Translations under genes and position numbers: made by a program
Shown: positions 22,703-34,560 of the stretch, piece by piece
Numbering within the stretch: position 1 is the first letter of the stretch
Layout: every line of letters starts with the position of its first letter
Source: Apostichopus japonicus
Lineage: Eukaryota > Echinodermata > Holothuroidea > Aspidochirotida > Stichopodidae
Length of the DNA stretch: 64,000 nucleotides
NCBI RefSeq assembly: GCF_037975245.1
Contig: NC_092569.1
Span: forward strand, 6,072,501-6,136,500
Direction of reading: 5' to 3'
The notes under the pieces: model-generated
Databases searched by the model: none
The model's input: only the letters and a program-made list of their open reading frames with translations
Told to the model about the DNA's origin: nothing

Positions 22703-25248
22703 GTGAGGTGAGATTCCTCCAAAGTATGTGCTCCTATATCATTCTTTGATTTCATTCCGTGTAGCTGCATCCATTTGAACTTACAAAACTATTAATAACA
22801 TCAATTCTTTTCTTTCTTCAGGGAGTCTTCCACATTGTTAAGCTTTTAAGCTTCATGGAAGACTTCCCTCCACTTTGTACTTTTGTGGCAAAACAAATAA
22901 ATCAATCAATCAATTGAAATATGACGTCAGTGTTACGCAATCTTATGGTTATAATTGGTAAGTATATATTCTACTGTAAGTTAACAAATCATACAACAGA
23001 GGAAATATATTAGAATTGAAAGACGATTTTTAAGACCATCTGGGAACCTCTTCTACGAAAGACAGCTTCACCTATTCCACTGATAAACATCGATGTTATT
23101 GATTCGTTAATGCCTCATCACAGGCTAAGACTATCCTGATTCCTGGTTGTCTGTTGTATGCCGAATGGTATTCTACACCTTCGTGGTAGTTTCTGCCCCT
23201 TTTCGGTCCCCGCCTAATGCTTGAACCTTACAACAGTTTTAAAATGCAACTTTATACTAGGTTTACATACACTTGTATTGATTTTACTTGAAGAACGACT
23301 ACTTTAGGTCACTATAAGTGTAAGTGTGTAACGTCCGTTACGATATACTGTGTCTGAAAGAATACGAATAAGATGGGGTCCTCGCGGTACGTACCAGTCC
23401 GAATCCATATCAGGACTGACCCGAGCGAGTTCGCGTCAAGTGAACACGTTGCGTAACAATGAAATACATTTAATACAACATAGAGGAATGCAGTGGCCAG
23501 GCAAGCTATACAAATAATGCGGTCAGGTGATAGAAAAACCATGTTTGTAGATGCTACGTCCTGTTTATATTCCAAACAGGTCATTTAAAGTTACAGTTTT
23601 TAATCTCAAACTTTTCGACTATTGACTTTTTTTTGGCAATGTTTGCAAATAGATTGACTGATGAATTGGATGATTTGATGAATTATTTACTACACTGATT
23701 CATCGCACTTTATAGTAATTCCATATGTACTGGCAAAAGACAAAATGATAATTTACTATATCAGCAATAAATTTACTATGAATAGCATATTTAGAAGTAA
23801 TTTAAAGTTAAAGGAGATCAACTCGCCCCTGGCATCTTTAGCTATTACGATCGATAAGTTTTGCAAAACAACTGCACCAAACAGCTAAGAAAGTTCTTGC
23901 TTCGTATGGCAGATGCCCTTCATTAAAGTCGTTTATATGTGAGATGCCATTTTGCAAATCTGTGTGGTGCCGTATATAAGTGTCACGTACATTTTGACAC
24001 CCTTTACTTTATCTATATTTTTCTTTTCTGGTTCCATTTTAAATGTTATCAGTCTTTACGCTGAAAGCCCTACCATATTAAAGAGCTTAACATTTTCAGA
24101 TTAGCGTAAAATAAAGTAAGAACTGTAATAAAAATAAAATAAAACATAAGTAAAGTGAAGCACATGTTGTTCAAATATGTCATGTTTAGATCAAATATTC
24201 AGCCTTGTGTTTGAAGAAACATTAACCAGAATCATGATCTACAAGCTAGAATTGAATCATGATGAGAGGAAAGAAGGCATATATACTAGAGGAAAATTCT
24301 TAATATGCCAAAAGGATCGGAAAGTAAAAATGATATTTATCATGTTTTTGAAAAGAAAGATGAGATTCCGAAAAAAAAGTTAGTAAACACGACAATACAA
24401 CAAATCTTATCTTGTTTACATGTTTTAAAGATGAGATTAATATAGCATCTCGACAAGCTTGTCAGGATATGCTCTTAGTATAACTCGACAACAAGATACA
24501 TGAAAGTATTTTCAACGAAATTGTGCAATTTGTTGTACCGTATCGTGTTACTGTAGCCCTGTGACGTTATTTAAGTCTCTGAAGTCCCTTAATTAATTCG
24601 CCACGGTATAGGGTTAAGTTGAGGATATGTGACATTGTCGACAAGTTCTGACCAGGGGAGCCAGGCCTGTTCTAACTATGAAAAGTGTTGCTATATAGTT
24701 ATATTCTTGTGCAGTCAACCTTTTTTTTTATATGACGGGAATCTTGCAGAGCGCCACTATTTAAAGAAACCGACATTTTATGAACATAAACAACGAAGCA
24801 ATTAGTTTGCTTTTCCTATGGTAATAATTGATAAACTATATACTAGTGAAGTTGGTTGGAGGCAGGCAGGACATGATGATGTTTTTGTGTTTTGTATATA
24901 CGCTGGGTGGCGTTTTATTTGACGAAAAATTGCAATTTTGTAAGGACTGCCTATTCTGAAGCTATTTCTTATCCTCATTTCCCTCATAGCCCTTTTTACT
25001 TTATGATAAAAGAGCGCATAATTATTTTTTTTTTAAATGTACCACTAAACCGCAGCGTGAGAGGGACAATTGTTGGAACTTCCCTACCAGGCGCGGATTC
25101 AGGGGGTGTACCTGCACCCCTTGAACCCCCCTCCCTTTTCAACCTCACACAAACACTTTAAAGTAAAATATTGTTTGTAAACCTAACTATACCTTAAATG
25201 TATAGCCTACATATTGTGTATGTTTTTTGTTGATATGCAGCCCCCAAT

Positions 25249-25554
25249 AACCGGTTCTGTGACCGAGTGGATAAAGGCGGTGGCATTTGAAGCAATGGGG
25301 CTTAGCAATCGGGAGGTTCGGGGTTCGATCCCCGGCCGGGTCATAGTAAGGTGGGTTCTTCATCCAAGAGCAATCTACGGTTTTCCCATCTGAAATGACT
25401 TTCTAAATTGAAAAGATTCCAAATTAGAGTTAAAATGTTGAATTGGAAGCCACCCGACGTGTAAGTTGTACTCCATAAGCCCTTGCGGGTTTCTCCCACA
25501 TTTGTGGTCGATTAAGCGTCGTAAAAATAACTGCTGATTATTATTAAATATGCC
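25249..25554 (+). mobile_element. tRNA-derived SINE in copy 3
   Basis: Same insertion as in copies 1 and 2, sharing GGTTCTG with copy 2. This suggests copies 2 and 3 are the closer pair at this site. Confidence 0.7.
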
Positions 25555-26353
25555 TACTATACATGCCAGAAGGAATGGTTCCACGTCAAACACCCCCCCC
25601 CCCCTACCGGCCTACATAACAGTCGGCTTTAACGACGACAGGACCACATCCCCTCAATTTTTAAAACCATGGAACCGCCTACACTAGAATGCATTGACCC
25701 ATATAAATATCAGTGTCCGAATGCTTCTGTTTCCAACGGTCAAAACTGTTGACGATTGATTACAAGATTGAAATCGTAACCTATGGAGGTGTATGGGATT
25801 AAATTGATTGGTAAGTCTGTCCAGTGAATTATCGATTTTCTCGATACCATATAGTGGTATGAAGTGATATCTTAGTTACCTTAGTTTTCTACGAAATCCG
25901 TTGCTGCATTTACTTTGAGGTATCAATGGAACCATTAAACCAAAGACATTAATTGTGAGGAAACTGAGGTCGGGGGGGGGGGTACACAATCAATGCGCGA
26001 CTCGGCTGATCATATGTGTGCATATAAACATTTTAAACATGCAGTCCGCGTCGCCTTGAAGATCTGTAACTGTCGCTGACACTCCTTGTTTTTATGTTTG
26101 TATTAGTCGTAGATAAATTCCCGTCAGATGCATGGATATGACGTTATTGCAAGTGACATATGTTTGTGTCTGTACGCGTAATTATTGTATTTAGGTTAGG
26201 TGCAATTACCACAGTGACGTTTTCAATATGTCACGTTTATCTGTAACGAATAGTATTAATATAAAAGGATGAAATACTACATCATCTATAGAATACATAT
26301 CTCCTCACGTGAGGTAGGAAATAGGTTAATTGATAATTTTGTTTTGTTTTGTC

Positions 26354-26566
26354 ATGTGCAACTGTCGCAACGTCTTTTACCAAAGAGTACGAGAACGGTT
26401 AATAATGAGAATAATGCAATCTATCTCTTTCACTGACGTCATATGTCATTGTTATAAGCTAGAAATCACAACTAAGGAAGAGGAACTAAGGGAGAGGCAA
26501 AGAGACCATAAAGTTGATATAGCAGAAGAAACAACGGGGAATAAGACGACGGACACGAACATATGA
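26354..26566 (+). pseudogene. Broken version of the same frame in copy 3
   Basis: Reads as in copies 1 and 2 as far as AEETTGN, then KTTDTNI and a stop, where base changes and the 29-bp deletion fall. If the frame ever coded for protein, this copy is dead. Confidence 0.35.
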
Positions 26567-27814
26567 GCCATGCTGTTTATAATCAGCAAATATATAGTCG
26601 TCTATGAATTAAGTAGAGGAAATAATCTCACGTTGTACATGGCACTTTGCAATACCTTTCACAGAGATGTTGTTCTATTGGTATACGTATCAATACACTC
26701 CAAAAACGGGGAGTCGGGGAAACATTGTACTAGGAGGCGCTGTAAGTAGGTGAGGTGAGATTCCTCCAAAGTATGTGCTCCTATATCATTCTTTGATTTC
26801 ATTCCGTGTAGCTGCATCCATTTGAACTTACAAAACTATTAATAACATCAATTCTTTTCTTTCTTCAGGGAGTCTTCCACATTGTTAAGCTTTTAAGCTT
26901 CATGGAAGACTTCCCTCCACTTTGTACTTTTGTGGCAAAACAAATAAATCAATCAATCAATTGAAATATGACGTCAGTGTTACGCAATCTTATGGTTATA
27001 ATTGGTAAGTATATATTCTACTGTAAGTTAACAAATCATACAACAGAGGAAATATATTAGAATTGAAAGACGATTTTTAAGACCATCTGGGAACCTCTTC
27101 TACGAAAGACAGCTTCACCTATTCCACTGATAAACATCGATGTTATTGATTCGTTAATGCCTCATCACAGGCTAAGACTATCCTGATTCCTGGTTGTCTG
27201 TTGTATGCCGAATGGTATTCTACACCTTCGTGGTAGTTTCTGCCCCTTTTCGGTCCCCGCCTAATGCTTGAACCTTACAACAGTTTTAAAATGCAACTTT
27301 ATACTAGGTTTACATACACTTGTATTGATTTTACTTGAAGAACGACTACTTTAGGTCACTATAAGTGTAAGTGTGTAACGTCCGTTACGATATACTGTGT
27401 CTGAAAGAATACGAATAAGATGGGGTCCTCGCGGTACGTACCAGTCCGAATCCATATCAGGACTGACCCGAGCGAGTTCGCGTCAAGTGAACACGTTGCG
27501 TAACAATGAAATACATTTAATACAACATAGAGGAATGCAGTGGCCAGGCAAGCTATACAAATAATGCGGTCAGGTGATAGAAAAACCATGTTTGTAGATG
27601 CTACGTCCTGTTTATATTCCAAACAGGTCATTTAAAGTTACAGTTTTTAATCTCAAACTTTTCGACTATTGACTTTTTTTTGGCAATGTTTGCAAATAGA
27701 TTGACTGATGAATTGGATGATTTGATGAATTATTTACTACACTGATTCATCGCACTTTATAGTAATTCCATATGTACTGGCAAAAGACAAAATGATAATT
27801 TACTATATCAGCAA

Positions 27815-29520
27815 ATTTAATTACTGCAGCAAAATAATGAATCAATAGATCACCGAAATTCCCCGAAAAAGTAAGTAGAAAGATTGAATGTAAAAGTTAT
27901 CATCAATCGTAACAAAATACTGTATTTAATAATGTTCTAGCTGAATGGCTCATACACTATGTAGTTTGTGTCACAACCTCCAATTGATCATGTATATAAA
28001 CTTGCTAAATTAAAAAAAGCAAAAAGAAAAAAAACTGGAGAGTATCAGGGGAGTGATTTAGAAGTCATATATTTGAATAATGTTAACCTTGTTAAGATCC
28101 AATTAATGATCAAGTCAATGATCCACTGTTTCTTCAAATTTTTCCGAAGACAGTAATTCAACATTTTTAGAAATTAGTAACATAATCACGTTAAATACTA
28201 TATATAGAACATATCATGTCTCAGTGGTGGAAGCTGTTCAATTATAACGCCCAGTCTTCAAATGAATCACTGCGGGGTCTGTTAGTCGGTATATATTCTA
28301 ACTGGCAAATTATTTATACATTCTATGGATCCAGCAAACTAAATAGACGACAACGTTGTTGCGACTGGCAGTTTTGATATTTTCGAGCTATTAATCGTTT
28401 TAAAGATGTTCAGAAATATCATTGTGTTTCACATAATGCATGTATGCTAAATCTTTGGTTTTCATTTGCAAACAAGTTTATCACTCATGTAGCGGTTAAT
28501 ACTTTGGTGAATTAATTGCAACGTGATAGACAATACTTGGGGGTGGGATGGGGGAGGGTTCAAGTGCGGGGGGGGGGGGTTGCGATCGGTCATGTTAGGT
28601 AATTTTACAATATGCCTAATTCCCACACTTGAAACCATGGTAACGGGTTACTTTTGTGAATATATTTGAACAGTTTATTCCTGATTTCCATCCTGTAAAT
28701 TGTTGTAGGAATAGTCCAACTAAAAACTATGAACTTGATATATTGCAAGGAAAGTCAGGATTTCAATTTAGGGGTAGTGCGGATGAATTTATTGACCAGT
28801 CATCGAGAACGCCAAGTTGCGCTATCTGCGTGGGGTCCAGGGGCCCACCATAGGGCTATATGATATGGTGGACTTTAGAGGCTTCAGAGCTACAAATTTG
28901 TATCCAATCGGCTGAGATATTAGCTATGTAAATTATATTAAAATGTTCAAAATAATGCATATGATATGCCAATATTGATTCGTTGGGTAGATTTGATAAA
29001 AGTAGGTAATAACTGACTCAAAATAGAACCTAAGTCTATATATGGCCTAGTCAAAACCGTGGCACTGTGTCAGTAGCCAGTAGGCCTATATAATACAAAA
29101 CAAACAATACGATGGTGTCACAGTGTGATACTATAGTTTGATGGTTTAAATATACCGCTGTGCCTATGAAATCTATTTTAATCATAAATGTGAATGAGAT
29201 ATTCCAATTTTCACAACTCTGAAACTTTGTGTGAGAACTCTCTACGTTGTTCTCAAAATTCTCCCCACTCATTGCCCCCTTTCTTTTTCCCCCTCTTTTT
29301 TCTCTCATATTTTTGAGGGGGAGGGGCTACCCTCCCCATCGCCCCCTTGCTTTGAAAAGTCACTATATACTTTTAGCTGATAACCATGTGTGCTCTGTTC
29401 TCATACTGTTTACAGTACATAAATGTACCGTTCACACTTTGAGTACAAAAGCCTATATGTATTTTCTTTATAATTGGATAATTAATTTTTTTCAGTAAAA
29501 TTTTTTATTTTCCGAATCAA
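27815..29520. other. Intergenic, no gene recognised
   Basis: AT-rich DNA with a G10 run near 28570 and G/C-rich words at 29270-29350. The short frames show no conserved domain. Confidence 0.5.
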
Positions 29521-29543
29521 ATTTAGAAATTGGATAAACATTC

Positions 29544-29690
29544 AGATATCTGAAATTCTCTGGTATTTCGAGATATCTGAAATTTATTTTAAGATATCTG
29601 CCATTACTTGTAGATATCTTAAATAAATTGGAGATATCTGTAATTTAATTTGAGACATCTGAAATTATTTCGAGATATCTGAAATTCCTC
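29544..29690 (+). repeat. 20-bp tandem repeat around AGATATCT palindromes
   Basis: AGATATCT (one copy is AGACATCT) begins at 29544, 29571, 29592, 29612, 29632, 29653 and 29673. Most are preceded by G and followed by GAAATT. Spacing is 20-21 bp after the first interval. Confidence 0.85.
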
Positions 29691-31467
29691 ATTAAATGTG
29701 AAAACGGCTTTCCATACGGACGGACGATGTAACGATGGTATTAAATTATAAACATACACATGATATAACAAACATGGTAGCAGGTTTATCTCTTTCATGG
29801 GTAACGTGTGCGGCAAAGAGAGGGGAATGGGGGCTGGTAGCGATGACAGAAGCAAAATAATAGGCTCATGTTTAACTTGAGACGCAATTGGCTGGTATTA
29901 ATTTGAGAATCCCCATCCCACGGATTAATTTCAACGGCGAATTGGTTTCACTGAACCTTTAAATGCATTTTGTAATTCAATCGTCCAATATATTTATTGG
30001 CCCACCAATATCACTTGGGGGAGGGGGCGGGGGGGGAGGGCAAGTGGAGGGAAAGACATTTGACATTCATTTTATGTGGTCTTGTTGGTTCTGATGTTTT
30101 TTTTTAGTCGTAAAATGGTAAGTCAAACACTCTCTCTCTCTCTGAAGTACGAAAGAGTACAAAAATTGTATGCAGTTCACATGTTATTGATTTTTCGTTG
30201 TATACTGGTTATTACAGTTGTGTGCGCTCGTCCTTGGTGACAGAATGTATCAGACGACAGTAAGTTTGACCCTCTTTGTGAAATATCGACTGGTCCGCAA
30301 TAAACAGGAGCATAAGTTTCTCTAGAAAGCTTTCTATTTTCAAAAAATTGTTGTTTTTCTTGTACATTCCAATTTTTAAAAATAATTTAAAGCGGGATAT
30401 TAGTAATATTCGAAACAAATTGAACTTATAAGGGAAATCGATTTGTCCAGTAAAGGTAACATGTCTAGAAAGGGGTCGGATTTTGACATGCTTTCGTCTG
30501 GCTGGGCATGTGGAGTGGAGCTCCAACGACCAAACGTAAACAAAATAGTAAATACCTGTTAACATGACTTGAGACCAAGACGAAAAAGAAAATCGAAATA
30601 AACCGAGAAACCGTTATTGCCGCACTTCCACCTTGGATATGGTAAAGTAGAAGTATTCAATGTATTTAGTTATCATAAGCCGTAGTTTTGTTAGTGTTGA
30701 CCTGGTTTCCGAATCCATGGTTTGATCAAGTGCGAGATGCAACAGTAAGTAGTGTGCAGATGTATGAGCCTAAATTCGGCATAGGTTAGGCCATACATTA
30801 TATTATTATTAGTACCGTAGGCTACTGTAAGTTAGTACTTGAAAGTTGTGGGCAGAGCTAGGATACCGTTCGTAAGGCAGGCCTAGGCACATCCCCTACT
30901 GACAGTCACGTTACCCATAATTTGGTTAAGTTATTGTTGGCTTAGCAGTACTTTGAGAACAGTGCAGTTGCTTCAGTAGTAAAGTATTGGACAAAAATTG
31001 ATTAGCCTAGGCTTTGCAACTAATTTTAGGAATAGGCAGCCAAGCTGCTGCCACTTGAAAAATATCTCTCTCACTGCTACTGCTAGCCTAGGCTGACTCA
31101 GTAAATAGCAGTTACATAATACTTGCTGTGAAGCAGGGAAAGAGTAGCCTCCATTTAGGGCTGAGTCGGGTAGCAAGAAATTGGAACCGTGTACTCGTTA
31201 TCATCACCTGGTCGGGTAACCGAAACTCTTGACTGAATATTGAAAGAAAATAGCTGTACTAGCGAAACACAATGTATAATGTACAAAAATGGCAGATCAC
31301 TATGGCACTTTACATTACACCTACAAAATGTAGTATTCAATCGATACTCCTGTTGTTATGAACAACTGAATTTTATGTTTTGATGTATAAAAATAATAAT
31401 GCAAATGCACATGGAATAAAGAAAAACCTTGCAAAAAAATACTTCCCACTGTTTCTTTACTATGATC
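29691..31467. other. Intergenic, no gene recognised
   Basis: Contains a G-rich stretch at 30016-30045 and a (TC)n run near 30131. No conserved coding segment is visible. Confidence 0.5.
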
Positions 31468-31790
31468 CAGGGTTCGCATTAGCCGCGGGATCGTGCGATT
31501 TCAGCAATTTGATTTCACATAATGCATGTCAAAAGTTGCCAAGACGGGACTTCCCGTTAATAAATTTCAGCTCTCAACTTGAATTAAACAGGCATTACAG
31601 ATGTGACTGTGTAGTGATTAATCACTAAACGATCGCATTTGGAATAAAGGTTTAGTAAAAAGCCACTTGCGATTATTTTCATTTTGTTTTCCCTTTTATA
31701 TTCCATCTAAACATCCTGTAAATTTCCTTGCCAGTCTTTCCTGCTATGAAATAAATGAATGAAAATAATAATTTTGAGAATTTCAATATA
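31468..31790 (+). mobile_element. hAT-like element fragment with CAGGGTTCGCATTAGC end
   Basis: Begins CAGGGTTCGCATTAGC and is homologous to 47100-47281 on the other strand. Shared blocks include TTTGGAATAAA, TTGCGATTATT and CAGTCTTTCC. Neither copy shows a second terminal repeat, so the family is inferred from the hAT-style end and from being repeated. Confidence 0.55.
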
Positions 31791-32542
31791 TACGCATGTT
31801 CTAACGTATACATACAGTGGCTACAACTATGAGAGGCGAGCACTAGCTATGGACTACCAGAACTAGCTGCTTGATGACAACAAAGACACATGCACTTGAT
31901 AAACTATGTTTGCCTAAAATCACCACATGTGTTAATTTTTGCATGAAGATACTTGATGTATGTTATGCTGGGATGTATTAATCTGTGTTGCAATAATGCC
32001 CATTGTTGGAGATTGTTGGCAGAAGTGGATTAAAATGAATTCATAAACTGTATATAGGGGGAGGGAGAGCTGTGGAGATTAAGGGGAAAGTGTCAGTGCA
32101 ACACTGATAGGGTAGAAACATTTTGGAAAATCTCATGAAATTGCCTCTGGTCCATAATCTCTTGTAAACATGGCGTGAATTTTGCATCTTGTTCATATTT
32201 TGACAGTCCTGATTTTAAACTGAAGTTTTGCAGTTGGTTCCAAATGCAGACCTACAGTACTCTTTCCTTTCTGTTAATGTTACTTGTTACTTGTATGATA
32301 TTTTTAATTTGTTACTTAATAGTCAACAGATATTTTTGGAATTGTGGATTATTTGATTGACCTGTGGTCTGGTGCCTGTTGTCTGGAAATTTATACTTTT
32401 AATAATTTTCAACACTCATTTCACATTTTGTACCAAGTTTCATTAATTACAAAACATAAATTTATGGACTGGCATATATATTCTAAGTAATGTAGAAGAG
32501 GCCATTTCTGTATGTTTTTATTTAGGAAGGTGGATATATAGA

Positions 32543-32831
32543 CAGGCCCGTAGCCAGGAATTTGCCAAGGGAGGGGCGAACCTGTTGGCAAACTATCAGA
32601 GCCGTAGATTCTGCATTGAAAACTATCTAAGCGTAGCGCCACCATGAGGTGGTGCTACGCGTACAAGAAAATTTTGGCTGAAAATGCCTCCCAGATCGCT
32701 GGAAATGGCACTTCCCAGGCCTTGTTAGTTGCATCTTAGCTTGAAATTACTAGCGATATCATAAAAACATACAAAAAAATATGCTCAAGGGGGGCGGCTG
32801 CCCCCTTCGCCCCCCCTTGGCTACGCGTCTG
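32543..32831. mobile_element. hAT-type MITE (289 bp)
   Basis: Ends CAGGCCCGTAGCCAGG and CCTTGGCTACGCGTCTG are imperfect inverted repeats. Flanks TATATAGA (32535-32542) and TATATAGT (32832-32839) are an 8-bp target duplication with one change. It contains a small palindrome around GCGCCACCATGAGGTGG. No coding capacity. Confidence 0.8.
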
Positions 32832-32839
32832 TATATAGT

Positions 32840-34318
32840 AAACCGGATATTTCATTCCTGTGACAGCTATCAGTTTCAATTGTGATATTATAACACGTTT
32901 TATCAGCAATCATGCTCAAGTGCATCTTGCATCTCATAATTATGTTTGCTCTCCATTAATGTGTGCTATACTGTACATGTATGTATGATCCTACATGCAG
33001 ATTTCTTAATTAGGAGCTTGCAAAAGTCAACCCCTGTTTGGAGAATCTCATTCAGATAGGGAGATTTCCATCTGGTTCTTAGTATGTATACTTTTCTATC
33101 ACCTATCATGTAAAATCTTGATCACGCAGAGTTGACAGTGGTGTATCATGAATCTGGATTGGGTAGCATAACGTTAAATTTGGTAGAACTTTGGTTTCTT
33201 AAAAAAAAAATTGTTTCTTTCGATTTGTCCTGGAAGAAACTGAAGAAAGCTGACATTCATTTACTGTTTTTAAATAAAATTGACATACAAATATAATGCA
33301 GTTTTGCAGTATATGGGGCTGGCTTTGCCTAGAAATTAAGAAGCAGAAAGCTTGGACAGACTTTGCAATGTTCCACTTCGTTGCTTCTCTCCGCTTTGCA
33401 TGTGACAGGTTTAAGCAGTGAGCACCCAACCTAGTACTTGCTGTGCAGATGTTATGAAGGAAACAAAGATGGCATTTGGAACATTTGCTTTGTTTTAAAG
33501 GGTGCTTCAACTGCCTCATTGTGAAAGATGGACTGTACTGCAGCTACTGTAGATGGCTAATCCAGAAGGGTCATACTGCGTACTGTATATTTGCACTACA
33601 GAAGCAATCATGGACATCTTACTTTGAGTTTTATTAATGGCATGATCTATTGGCATGGTTTGGTTGCTTCTGGAAGAATGCAAGAAACTGGAAACAAATT
33701 AGACTCATTTCCTCTTTGTGGGATTTTTCCCTGACACATTGTAAGTAACAGGTCTGCAAAGCCTAGTTTCAATTTATTGTCAATTTTTGAAAACAATTAA
33801 AACCTGCCACTAGAATATTCCTTTAAGACACCAATTTTAATTTGAGATTGGTACCATTTTTATTTTGCAAACCTACCAATAATTACTTCTAAGTAAGATC
33901 AAAATTGATTACTATAAATCGCCCTTAATCTTACCACCAAACGAAGGATAAATGTGGTGTACAGCAAATTAATGTATTTGATTTCATCCTTACCAGGTAA
34001 CCACTGGAAAATATTTTAAATTTTCTTTATAGTGTCAAATTGTCAATATATATTACTTCCACTTCTTGAAATGAAGGTTGACTAGACAAACTACTGTAAG
34101 GACCTAGATTGTACAGTAATTCCAGGATTTTAGCATCACACAGCATGGAAACGTGCAGTAATTAAATCAACTTGACTTAAATAAGACGTTGCAGCTCTAG
34201 TTGTTTTATACATATAACCAAAAGAACCGTGATTGTAAACATCAGGGTGTATCATGCAGTGAGTGAGTTGTTTCCGATACAGTATCAGATATTAATGCTA
34301 AGTGACGGCTTCAAGTCC
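32840..34318. other. Intergenic, no gene recognised
   Basis: AT-rich DNA. The longest open frame (minus strand, 33199-33519) has no conserved domain and ends in a run of F codons from a poly-A tract. Confidence 0.5.
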
Positions 34319-34321
34319 CAG

Positions 34322-34475
34322 GGGCCTGTTTCACTAAACTCGACTTACGCACACAGGACTTAGTGCTCCGCGGACTCGACTTACACTAAGATGCGTCTTA
34401 GTAAAGTACTGTTTGGATCTCGGTTTCACAAAACTGTTCTTCACTAAGACGCGTCTTAAGATGCGTACATTTTAT
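34322..34475 (+). repeat. Harbinger left terminal and subterminal repeats
   Basis: GGGCCTGTTTCAC, then ACTTAG, ACTAAGATGCGTCTTAGT and ACTAAGACGCGTCTTA words, likely binding sites for the element's own proteins. A second GGTTTCAC word lies at about 34421. Confidence 0.8.
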
Positions 34476-34560
34476 TTTTGTTGACATGAACGAGGCTGTG
34501 ACCTTTGACCGCGAAAAGTTTTAACAGTTCATCGCACGAACGAACTTTACAATTGCAAGA

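Larger units (their letters stand above)
19689..23765 (+). repeat. 4.08-kb tandem unit, copy 2
   Basis: 4077 bp, head to tail with copy 1. The G run is 12 and the C run near 21516 is 14 (14 and 12 in copy 1). It has a private ATCTAAAG where copies 1 and 3 read ATCTATAG. Confidence 0.95.
23766..27814 (+). repeat. 4.08-kb tandem unit, copy 3 (with small deletion)
   Basis: About 4049 bp. It stops at the same point where copies 1 and 2 end (TATATCAGCAA), after which unique sequence begins. A deletion of about 29 bp near 26563 removes the segment between GACACGAACATA and GCCATGCTG and breaks the reading frame. The G run is 11. Confidence 0.95.

Noticed and set aside
33199-33519. 106-codon minus-strand frame
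   Set aside because: Cysteine-rich in part, but the spacing fits no zinc-finger pattern. It ends in a poly-A-derived F run and has no splice or promoter context.
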